From assembly GCA_951799445.1 (NCBI GenBank), contig OX637288.1, forward strand, positions 28,809,288-28,873,287: a stretch of DNA of 64,000 nt, given 5' to 3'. The stretch comes from Pseudisothecium myosuroides (taxonomy: Eukaryota > Streptophyta > Bryopsida > Hypnales > Lembophyllaceae). Under the pieces are notes generated by a model that made no database searches, was not told the origin of the DNA, and saw only the letters and a program-made list of their open reading frames with translations. Shown here piece after piece: positions 39,327 through 49,893 of this stretch (position 1 is its first letter; the number at the start of each line of letters is the position of its first letter). A program made the translations under genes and the position numbers.

Positions 39327-41689
39327 GGTGAAAACACCAAAAACCATTAGAGGAGATTCGGGCCTCTAAGACACTGCGAGTTCCTGGACTATGGGAACTC
39401 TGCAGGAATGCTGGGACACTGCCAAATCATCAGTCTGACATGGCCAAGCGATTGCCACGTCAGAATTATTATTTTTTTTAGTATTCTTTTAATATTTTAA
39501 TAAAATAAAAATTTAATAAAAAAAAATTTCTCACAGCAGGGCACTGTTCCCAGCAACAAGAATAGCCCTGAAACGGTCTTCCGGAGGCTCAAATCTCCTC
39601 TAATGCATCGGATTAAGCAAATTGGTATAGTTGAAGGCACCTTTTCCTTAGCTAGTGAAAAAAATATTTTTGTGGTATTAGCAATTGACAATTATGAATT
39701 TTTTTTTTAAATAATTTTTTTGAATAAGATATATAATTATTATGCATTTTCAAAGGGGAATTCCCTAGGCCATTGAAACTGTCATATAATACCAAAATCT
39801 AGATAATCAATAGTCAATTAATTGCAATTAAGAATGTAAATGGTTTAATAGTATTTTTGGAGACACTTTCAATAGAAGCCTACAAAGTACATATCAAGAA
39901 TTGAAAAACTGACAATTTTGGGTGTTTTTACCTTAGAAGCTATTTTGAAGAAGTTTGAATAACTACCTTACTCAAATAGAAAGACAGTGCTATGCAAAAT
40001 GGATAGAGGTATAGAGCCTCTCATAGTATAGATTATTGTTGGTATAATTCCGTTATATTATACATTTTCATTTGAAATAGTAATTTTTGACGTACAAATT
40101 GGTAATTTGCTTATAAGATTTTATACAAAATTTTGCTATTTGAAAAATTGGTATATTTTTCATTTTGGGTGCGGCCTTTCAATAGCAAGTTGTTGGTTCT
40201 TCCAACACTATAAGACCAAGTATGTGAGTGTCTACAACAATGCAAGAAAAACTCTAATGTTTGCAAATTTTGGATGAAAAAGTGCACATTTGCCCTTGAA
40301 ATGTTCAACCATCCATTAGATGGATGACGAATGTTCAATGCATTCAATTAATAGTCATTGATGATGCTTAATATAAATTTACAAAATATATGAATGGAAA
40401 TTAGAAAGAATGTTCATCATAAATCAATAATTTAAATTGATGTTTTAGAGGCGTTAAAATTATTTTCAACAATTTTTAAAAGCGGTCTTCGTATCTCAAG
40501 TTCAAGTAATTAGGGGTTAAAGTCTCAGTCCACTTGTAGACACATGTTTTTATTTCTATATCTCCATTTCTAATTTTGATATAATTATCATATTTAATTA
40601 TACTATGATCTTATTTAATTCCGAAATACCTTGACTCAAATCTTAATTTGAACTTTTGTAAAAATGCATTGTAAACAACTATGAAAAATAATTTGGTTTC
40701 AATATTTGAACAAAAGATGTTGATTTTGAATTATGAGTTACATTTGTACAAGTCAATTTACTATACTACCACCAATATTAATAAATAAAATTTAAGAATT
40801 AAAATTAGTAATTATATATTTTTAATTAAATAAATATTGACAATTGAAAAAAAATTGCAATTAATTTACAATTGAAAATTCTAAATATGATTATTTCAAA
40901 AATAAATTAAAATTAGAATTTATAAATCTCACTTTAAACTTCACTTAAAGTACAAAATACATGCTTTTGACTTGACATATCTCTTTTGACTTGACATATA
41001 CTATTTTTTGAGATTTAAATGAAGATTATTCTTGAGAATTCACAAGTATTACTCAAGTATTACTCAATTAGCAATAAAACCTTAGATACTATAGATAAAT
41101 GAAAAATGTATATTTTAAAACCCGAGGGGCATTTTGTACTTTGTAAATTGCTGAAAATAGACTCAAGAGCCTAAATTGGATAAGTATAATATAAACATGT
41201 GTATGCAATCATTGATATTGAACTAAATAATATGGATTTATGAGACTATATTAGGTGTATGTATTACATATGAGAATTCTTTTTAGAATTTTTTGGTAAG
41301 AATTCCACAAAATTTTAAATTTTATTGAGTGAAATATTACTAACTAAAATATAACTCCAAATTTTACAAATCTTATACTTCAATCCAAAAATCTCCAAAA
41401 ATGTTAAAAATTTTAAAAGTGTAAGAAATGTATACATGTATTATTTCTAATTATTTTTTGGAGATTTTTGGAGTAAATTATAGGAATTATAAAAGTTTAG
41501 AATCATTCTTCGGTCAACAATATTTCACTCATTAAAATTTAAAATTTTGAGGAATCTTTATCTGAAAATTCTAAAAAGAATTCTCTTTCCACTTACTAAA
41601 AAATCTTGAAAAAAATTTATTTGTGTAAAAAATTCTTTTCCCTATTAAGTTTGATTAAATTATAAAAAATTCAAAACGGCATAACATTG
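39327..41689. other. A+T-rich stretch between the two M2 copies
   Basis: No gene recognised. A remnant TTAA-type end (ATTAGGGGTTAA) stands near 40508-40519. The main structure is the hairpin element at 41272-41585. Confidence 0.45.
41272..41585. repeat. 314-bp inverted repeat (hairpin MITE-like)
   Basis: The left arm GAGAATTCTTTTTAGAATTT... pairs with the right arm ...AATTCTAAAAAGAATTCTC. The arms also share CAAAATTTTAAATTTTA and GAGTGAAATATT. An inner pairing of CCAAAAATCTCCAAAAAT with ATTTTTGGAGATTTTTGG continues the stem. It is very A+T-rich; no clear target duplication was found. Confidence 0.8.
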
Positions 41690-41693
41690 TTAA

Positions 41694-42340
41694 CCCCTAA
41701 ATGCCTGAGGCACCAAATTTTGGTGTCGACAAAACTTTGAAGTTAAATAAAACCTAACCAAGTTACTATTTTTAGTAATTTAAATTTTTGAAAAATTCTT
41801 TTTGAAGTCTAGTTTTAGCATCAAAAGTCCGATTTTGAAAATGATGGATTATGATTTTTCTATTCGAGATTTTGCGCAAGGGTACCCATTGCAATCTTGA
41901 CTTTTCATAGTATTGAGGGCTCTTTGAAATGAGCCTCAAATACACTAGATCTTGGAGGAAAAATCACATTAGAAATTCATTTAAAAAAATTGTAGAGTAG
42001 ATTTTGAGAAGCCATAAATTGATTGGGGTTATGCAATTTAGGTCCTTTAACCTCATATTTTTTTATTGACCAACTTTTTAGATTTGGCATGTGAAAAGAG
42101 GATTGAAAGACTTCAAGATACTTTCACAATTTTAACACCCACATGTTCAAATATTATAATCTTTCAATTCATAAGTAATATTGTTGATTTTTCTTCTTCT
42201 ATATGACCTCTAACATGTCTAGTTTGAATTTGTACAGTTACAATTTATAAAAAAATGATACAACTTATCAAAATGTTGGCTTTTTGTTTAATTTAGAGCA
42301 AATTCCTAGAAGTTCAAAACAGATCTTGGGCATTTAGGAG
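41694..42340. mobile_element. TTAA MITE family M2, copy 2 (uninterrupted)
   Basis: 647 bp with ends CCCCTAAATGCC and GGCATTTAGGAG, between TTAA at 41690-41693 and 42341-42344. It serves as the intact reference for the nested copy at 37107-39322 and is its inverted counterpart. Shared blocks include CACTAGATCTTGGAGGAAAAA-like text and TTGATTGGGGTTATG. Confidence 0.82.
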
Positions 42341-42586
42341 TTAACTGGCCATAAAGCTTCCTTTGTCAATAAGGTATATTCCCTCTCGAGATGCCTAGGA
42401 AGGATTATAGGTATAATGTCATCAAAATCATTGGTTGGTTCACCACAAGTTTTGGTCATGCTTGTAGAGCTGTGAATAGCTACTGCAAAGACTCAACAAC
42501 AATTTCAACAATAATTTCATAACCTTCAACTCTGGGGAACTTCTACTTTATGAAGAAGCAAAGGGGACTGCCACGTCATTGCTTAA

Positions 42587-43167
42587 CCCCTAAGGTTTCT
42601 TGACTGTGTTTTCGCCAAAAACGCTCCAAAACTGCCATTTCTAGTACAAGTGCCAAATTTTGGGAAAAAAAATATTTTTGGGCACATGTAACCATAGGAT
42701 CTTGTAGAGCATTGGTTTAAGAAGATGTGGAAAAAATTTCATAAATTTCCACCGTGTGGATTGCAAGATATTAGTGTTTGAATTGGCAAAAATCTTTTTT
42801 TGGGCCCTGCAAAAAACAGGGCAGCTACACTTTACAAGGTCACTTTTGTATGAAAAAATGTCCAAAATGGAATGATTCAAAGCTTTCCACATACATATGA
42901 ACCTAGAAAACCAATTTCAAATTTGTATTTTTGAAAAAAGTGATTTTTTATGATCTGCCCGGACCGCCCAAGTTGAGAAACAAACTACATATTATTCAAT
43001 AACTTTTTAACCATGTAGTCAAAAGTTATGAAAATTGTTGGGCCTTACAGCTACTCCTCGTCCCCATGTTCTTTGAAAATTTTAAAGAAATAAAATAAAA
43101 TTTCCACTCACACATACCTGCCCCAAAAAATTATGTTGCCAAAAAACGTAGCTTGGTCTTTTAGGGA
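42587..43167. mobile_element. TTAA MITE family M1, copy b (internally deleted)
   Basis: 581 bp, between TTAA at 42583-42586 and 43168-43171. It shares both ends with copies a and c, but lacks the middle of about 350 bp, jumping from the CTACACTTTACAAGGTCAC block to the TCAAAGCTTTCCAC block. Confidence 0.82.
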
Positions 43168-43231
43168 TTAATAATGTTATGATGTTTCAAAAAAAATTGA
43201 ATTACCATTTTTTACAAGCGTGTTACTTATA

Positions 43232-43425
43232 TAGTAGAACCTCTCTTAGTGCACAGTGCCAAGACTATGCACTAAGAGAGGTTTATACAATTGGAAAGGT
43301 TCTGTACTGAACTTTGGCTAATGTGACTTCTTACTATGGGGCCTCCAATTACTATTTACAATATCACAACCTCTCTTACTACATATTATGCACTAAGATA
43401 GTATGCACAAAGAAAGGTTCTACTA
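43232..43425. mobile_element. MITE family B, copy 1
   Basis: 194 bp with ends TAGTAGAACCTCTCTTAGTG and CACAAAGAAAGGTTCTACTA. The inner CACTAAGAGAGGTTTATAC and GGGGCCTCCAA blocks recur in copy 2 at 49404. The TA at each end suggests a mariner/Stowaway-type target. Confidence 0.83.
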
Positions 43426-44570
43426 AGCTTCAACATGCCCAAAATTTGTTGGGAAAGTCTAATTAGTTATGGCAATTTTTGAAGCATATGAATACTTATG
43501 AGAGCCAATGTATGTATTGTAACTAGCAAGGTTGTAAAAATATTTACAGAATTACAAGTTGAAATTATTGCAGGAATTATCTTTCAAAAACAAAAAACTT
43601 ACAATGCAAAAAAATAGATTCTAAAGAATATTCAAAGAGGTGAACTCAATTTTCTAAAAAATATTAATTATTCGCCACAGGTTCAACTACGGTATGATGT
43701 AACTTTGAACGCATCACAAAATTAACCAAAACGAGACTTCCAAGAAAGAGATATCCCTAGCAAGACAATTCTCAATAAAAGCTGCATGTCTAATTAAGAA
43801 TTCAATTCACTTTGAATACAAAGACAAGAATTATCATTGATAATCTCTCTGGGCTTCACTTAAATTACAATAAATTACCTTAATCATTCAAATTATAATT
43901 CAAATAAACTTATCAGAGAATTACAAGTACTACAGGTACCGGCAATGATGAATGAAAACAATGGCCACCACATTGCATGTTGAGCGTAAGCAGAAAACAA
44001 CACAAGAAAAATTACTATGCACGAACCAACAGCACAAAACTAAACGGCAGAGCATTCTTCAAATAAGAATAATACATGATCTATACAAGTTACACATATT
44101 CAACAAACAGAGGGAGAACCAAGAAAAGACTGGAAAAGGGTCACCGATACAAGTTCCCTACAGTAGTTAAACTGGACAACTGTACACTCATTCCTAGCGA
44201 GAATTTTCAATCTAGCTAAAAGTTCTCAATACCATTCAAACTAAAATGAAACTCTTGAAAGCACCCAGCCAACTCGATATAGTGCCTCTAAATGATTTGA
44301 GAGATTGTTTTCAATGAGGCTATCTTGAATCTAGCTAGCTGAAGCAATCTACATCCATCTTTAATTTAACCTAAAATGTAAAGCTGTACGGTGCCAAACG
44401 TACCATAAGACAGGTCTCGTCTGCGTTTCACAACAGGGAGGTAACATTGCCCGCGTGACAGCTAGGAATGACCATGTGAACCTCAGCAAAGGACGCTAAA
44501 ATTTGCTTCAAAAAACGTTCATTGTTGCAATTGCTCCCTCACGAAAAAAAGATTCACAAGAGCCATTGAC
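43426..44570. other. Spacer, probable 3' region of the small minus-strand gene
   Basis: A+T-rich, without recognisable exons. Because the neighbouring frame ends at 44571 on the minus strand, its 3' untranslated region should lie in the right part of this stretch. Confidence 0.4.
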
Positions 44571-44867
44571 CTAAGAGAAGCAGTTGACGGCATAAGGAGT
44601 CCTCTCGGCCCAGATCCTTTCCACCTTCTGAAATCTTTGGCCCATTCCATTGCTGCGGTTGCGCACCTCTTTCTTCCGGGTCCGCTCCACCATCCCTCCT
44701 GCACCTCCACAGCTGTCTGGAACAGTCTCTCTCCTCTCTCTCTTCCTCATGAGCTCCACCCTTCCTCCCTCTGCCCGTCTCTTGCCAGGAAGGAGGCAGT
44801 CGAGCATTTCTGCTGCATCACTCACATCGCACCTCTCTGCCTCGCTAGGCAGTGCAGTCCTCGCCAT
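44571..44867 (-). CDS. Hypothetical 98-residue basic protein
   Basis: I do not recognise this protein. The frame starts MARTALPSEAERCDVSDAAE, with G at -3 and G at +4. It contains a strongly basic middle (KRRAEGG, MRKRERRE, RTRKKEVRNRS) and ends ERTPYAVNCFS. A good acceptor (ATACTTGTAG) lies six bases before the start codon, so an upstream non-coding exon is likely. G+C content is well above the flanks. Upstream on the minus strand, 45.4-46.5 kb looks like a duplicated promoter or leader. Charge and size would fit a nuclear protein, but no function can be given. It could be a non-coding transcript with a chance frame. Confidence 0.4.
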   Translation of the reverse strand: MARTALPSEAERCDVSDAAEMLDCLLPGKRRAEGGRVELMRKRERRETVPDSCGGAGGMVERTRKKEVRNRSNGMGQRFQKVERIWAERTPYAVNCFS

Positions 44868-45377
44868 CACCAACTACAAGTATTCAAGAACCTTAGCAAA
44901 TCGACGAAACCAAAAAACATATTAATGCACATCACATCGTAGTACAAATTCAAGAGACTCAATATTATGAAAGCGTCACGAAGACAAAGGACTGAAGAAT
45001 CGCAGCCCTGAAGGTACAGGTGCCTAATTGCAACACGTCCTCAAAAACGACACCTTAAAATCTTGCACCATGAGCACATATTGACTTTGACAATGTCCAC
45101 TTTAAATAAGAACAAGTCAGTTTTAGGTCATCTCCCCAAAAAACTTTGAATCCTCATAACTTTTGCATACAGAATCCAAATAACGCACTCAATCGCACTC
45201 AGAATCCTCGTTGATTAGCTAACAAGAGTGTATACAATTTGACCATTATAATAACCGCGACTATGCTCAGAACTTAAAGTGCCGCTTTCATTGTGATTAC
45301 CCTACAACACTGAAAAACAATACTCTCACACACACACAACTCCTTATCTTAATCAAATAAACTTCAAACTCCGTCGT

Positions 45378-46335
45378 CAACATTACACGGGAAACGTAAA
45401 AACAGTGCAAACAATTTCGCTCCCTCAAATACGACCAGAAACAAACCTATAGCATGCAACTTCATTCAAACCTCTAATATCACCTGCTCCCTCCCAACGC
45501 AAACTCCTCCTTAACCTCTCTTGCAGAAAATTTAAACCAAAATAAAAGCAAAAAGCAAACTCCACTTCCAAGAAAAAGATAGAATTCGTCTCTCCTCCAT
45601 TAACAAAGTGTGTCTCACTCACTCTGCCTCCAAGACAGACAAAGAAGGAATTTGAATCAGAAGCGGCGCGTAAAGAGATTCTTTCCTTCCTTTCACATAC
45701 ATAGATCGGCGTTTAAACTCACCAAAATTTGCAGGAACCAAAAACTCCGAGGATTTTCCCGCTCGCAAGAGTATGATCAGTTTCGCTCCTCCACAACAGT
45801 CCGAAACACTACTGATTTCCAGAAAAAGGCTCCAAGTTAAAACTGAACCTGAAGATTACACGAGAAACGTAAAAACAGTGCAAACCATTTCACTCGCCAT
45901 ATCGTCCTCAAATACGATCAAAACAAAGAACCAACACCTATCCGACAGCAATTTCATTCAAACCTGCTCCCTACCAACGCAAACTCCTTCTCAAGCTCTC
46001 TTTCAGAAAATTTAAAACCAAAATAAAAGCAAAAATCAAACTCCATTTCCAAGAGAAAGATAGAATTCATCTCAACTCCATTAACAAAGGATGTGCCACT
46101 CACTCTTGTCTGCCTCCAAGGCAGACAAATAAGGAATTTGAATCAGAAGCGGCGCGTAATGAGATTCTTGCCTCCCTTTCACATGCATCCATAGATCGGC
46201 GTTTAAACTCACCAAAATCTGCAGGGACCAAATGAACTCGGAGGATTTTCCCACTCGCAAGAGTATGATCAGTTTCGCTCCTCCACGACAATCCGGAACA
46301 CTAAGTTACTGATTTCAGAAATGGCTCCACTAAGT
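45378..46335 (-). repeat. Tandem duplication, about 480 bp per unit, upstream of the small gene
   Basis: Units at about 45378-45855 and 45856-46335 share in the same order GAAACGTAAAAACAGTGCAAAC, CAACGCAAACTCCT, GAATCAGAAGCGGCGCGTAA, ATAGATCGGCGTTTAAACTC and CAAGAGTATGATCAGTTTCG-like text. The downstream end meets a G+C-rich segment (46340-46460) that looks like a minus-strand promoter. If so, promoter-proximal sequence was duplicated. Confidence 0.8.
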
Positions 46336-46478
46336 TCAAACTGAGGCTCCAACTTTAGGGTTTCCAGAGCTGCTAAAACTGCATTTCCGAGGGAGGGCGG
46401 GGCATTTTCTAAATTCGGCGCGTGGAGACAGGGCTCTTGCCCTGCTGGCATTTCAAGGGCGTACGTGGCACTGTTCAA

Positions 46479-47254
46479 GTTTTCTGTTTTTAACTTTAAA
46501 GTATCATTTTTTTTTAAACAAAATGGATTTAGTACAACGCCATTTATGATTTGGTTCTTGATAAAATATTAAAAAATCTTCTTAGATAAATTTAAAATCT
46601 TCTTAGAGAATGACCATTCTTATACGCGAGGGGGTCAATACTCTTCAAATGTGGATGAAAAGTGCTATATATGGGCCCTTCACAATATTCTCTTGACATT
46701 CAAGCCTAGCATGTCAAGGAATGATCTTTGAAATCACTGTTCATTATAAATTTAGTTGTGAGTAGATGGAAAATTTGAGCATGCCAAGTTTGGCAAGGAA
46801 GGGTGGCCATGCTCTTAGAAGTAAAACATAAAGTAAAGCTTAATATGGCATTGTGTTTTTTAAATGCAACTATATATATTGAATATAAAATGAATTTTTA
46901 TATCAAATTTTAATGGAAATTGGAATGACATTAGAAATGTTCCAAAGTGATTACTAGAAATTTTAGAGTGTGAAGTGATATAATCTTAGCAATTATGCAT
47001 GTTACTTTATATGAACATTCATTACTTTATTCATCCAAAAATGGATTACAAGTATTGCATTAATTATTTTACATTCACAAATTTCTCAATTTATTCATCA
47101 AAGTTATTATATAAGTCACATCACTTTGTTGAAACGTAGCTTCAATTTGTTTTCGATGTCATTTTTGAATTGATTATAATTTCTAACAAATTCAATATAT
47201 GCATACAATTTGATTTTTCTAAAACTTGTGATTTCAACATCAATTGGATGTATC
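46479..47254. other. A+T-rich spacer
   Basis: No gene or element boundary recognised between the G+C-rich segment and the M1 copy that begins at 47259. Confidence 0.45.
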
Positions 47255-47258
47255 TTAA

Positions 47259-48192
47259 CCCCTAAAGGTCAGAGACTATGTTTTCACCAAAACCGCTTCA
47301 AAACTGCCATTTCTAATACAAGTACCAAACTTTAGAAAAAAAACATTTTTGGACACATGTAACTATAAGATCTTATAGAACACTGGTTTGAGAAGATGTG
47401 GAAAAAATTTCAGAATTTTCCACCATGCGGATTGGAAGATATTAGCGTTTGAATTGACAAAACCCCTTTTTTTGTCCCTGCAAAAATCCGGGCAGCTGCA
47501 CTTCACAAGGTCACATTTGTATGAAAAAGTGCCCAAAATAGTGGTTACTCTTTGGATTCATTCTTCTAGGCAAGTTGGCTACATGCTTGAAAATTTTCAG
47601 ATCATTTGGAATTGCACAACATATAGGAAAAAAATAGTAAGTAGAAAGAAGTAGAGAATGATTCAAAACACTAAATTGTTAAGAATTTATTTATGGAATT
47701 GAAAAATGCCAATCCCAACAGTTGTAATGCTGTAATAAATAATCTACATCCAATGTTTTTATTTTTTTTCAAAAATATTGGAAATTGAGTTAAATAAAGG
47801 ACTTCAAAGTTTATTTTAGAGTAGAGATTCCATAACTACCTTCAAACTAAGAATACTCATAGCTTTTGACTCATGAATCCAAATGGAATGATTTAAAGCT
47901 TTCCACGTACATATAAATCTAAAGAACCAATTTCAAATTTTTATTTTTTAAAAAAATGATTTTTAAAAAAAAAATTGAGCTACCCGGGCTGCCCGCCGTA
48001 CACGGAAAATTAAATATCTTACAATAACTTTTTAACCATGTAGTCAAAAGTTATGAAAATTGTTGGGCCTTAAAGCTACTCCTCGGGCACATCTTGTGTG
48101 AAAATTTCAAAGAAAAAAAATAAAAACTCCATTCGTAATGAGCTGCTCAAAATCGCTATGTTGTCAAAAAACGGTGTTTGGACCTTTAGGGG
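47259..48192. mobile_element. TTAA MITE family M1, copy c (full length)
   Basis: 934 bp between TTAA (47255-47258, 48193-48196), with ends CCCCTAAAGG and CCTTTAGGGG. It is collinear over its whole length with copy a, including the 88-codon frame at 47388-47654. Confidence 0.86.
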
Positions 48193-48196
48193 TTAA

Positions 48197-49403
48197 ACAC
48201 TCCAATTTTAGTATCTAATTTTAATAGGCTTGCAAATGACATTAAAAACGTATTAAGTCCATTCCTTTAGGTTTATTTCGTCATAAATTGCCATGAAATT
48301 TTGGATGAACTTTGTGACAATGTTGCTAGTATGTGAGCCCAAGAATGCGAGCTTGTGAGCATTGGCCTACAATATAGGTACCTATAATATAGATACCCCA
48401 CACTATGGAAGGTGTATGTATCAAAAACACCTATAACATGAGTATTTATAACATATATATCCTATAATCATAGATGATTTTTACAGTATATACACCTATA
48501 ATATAGGTGTATACTATTCTAGGTTCATGGGCTCGCACTCCTATGCTTACATAATAGCAACTCTCATTTCTACATCCCATGGTATTGTCTATTAGCTGAA
48601 ACTGAGGTTGAAACAACTACTGTATTTATATCCTACATCCCATGTTATTTGTGTACTACCCAAGGTGATGATAAGGAGATATGAGGTGACACTTACGTAA
48701 ATTAAGATAATATCTCAAGTAGAAAATAATACCTTTCATTTGTATTGATACAAATGGGTACAAAAAATTAAAATTTGTAACATTGGAAAGTTTGGAAGTT
48801 GCCAACCCCACTTTTCATAGGCCTCTCCCTAAAATTTTGCCAAGCAATAATTTTGATTCTCCTCGTGCAAATATCACACTTCTATTTAGAATTCCAAAAA
48901 ATCTTTTGTCTTTTCCACAAAGTTCACTTTTGGAAAAAAAAATTGGAATTTTCTCTCCCTTCATCTACGGAATTTTGGATTCCGCAAGCAATGAGAAGCT
49001 TAGAATTCCAAAAAATCGTTTGTCTTTTCCACAAAGTTCACTCTTGAAAAAAAAGATTGGGGTTCAAGGAAAAAAAAAAAAAAAAAAGATTGGAATTTTT
49101 CCTCTCTTCACCTACGGAAATTTGGATTCTTCAAGCAATAAGAAGGTCCAAATGTAAAGTGCACAAATTTTTGCTAGTTTCTTATTTAAATTTCTTAGTG
49201 GCTACTTCAACACTAACAAGAAAGAGAGAAAAAGTGAATGAATTTGCCAAAACCATCTCCAAAATAATTGAAAGTTGTCAGATTTTGGATGAAGTTTATT
49301 TATTTTAGATAATTTTTCAGATGAAAGCATATACTTTGTGGATGTATGAATAAAAGTGAATGACTTTTTCTGACTTGCCTACACTCCAAGGTGCGTGTCG
49401 CAC
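48197..49403. other. A+T-rich spacer with a local duplication
   Basis: At 48885-49145 two units of about 120-145 bp repeat TAGAATTCCAAAAAATC, TTTGTCTTTTCCACAAAGTT and CTACGGAA(A/T)TTTGGATTC in order; the second contains an A-run of 19 or so bases (about 49070-49088). At 48370-48520 short palindromic CTATAATATAGGTA text recurs. No gene recognised. Confidence 0.6.
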
Positions 49404-49600
49404 TACAATAGAACCTGTCTTAGTGCATAGAGTCGGGACTATACACTAAGAGAGGTTTATGCAGTTGGAGAGGTTTTGTCAGAACTTTGGCTAACATGGC
49501 CTCTCACTATAGGGCCTCCAACTACTGTTCACAAATATCACCATCTCTGTTAGTGCATATATGCATTAAGACAGTATGCACTAAGAGAGGTTCTATTGTA
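49404..49600. mobile_element. MITE family B, copy 2, in the aminotransferase promoter region
   Basis: 197 bp with ends TACAATAGAACCTGTCTTAG and CTAAGAGAGGTTCTATTGTA. It ends about 290 bp before the first candidate start codon of the aminotransferase gene. Interior text matches copy 1 at 43232. Confidence 0.85.
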
Positions 49601-49893
49601 CCGAGGAAAAAAACAAAACAAAATCACTGGTGAGGAGAAAGGAAAACTTTAAAGTAAAGTAGGAGACAGCGAAAAGGAAAAGGAAACAAAGGAAGCATTC
49701 TCAACAAGGTGCATGCACTCCGAGCTTCGAGGGTCGCCATAGCCCAGTGAGGCTCGAAGCTCCGTCGCTTTGGAGTTTGGATGCTGCAACTGCTGCGGGT
49801 CATCAGTCGTTGCGCCTCCCGTCAGGTAGTCGGCGAGCTCCGACGCCCGAGCTGGCGATCATCTCAAAGACACTACGACCACTGGCATCACGG

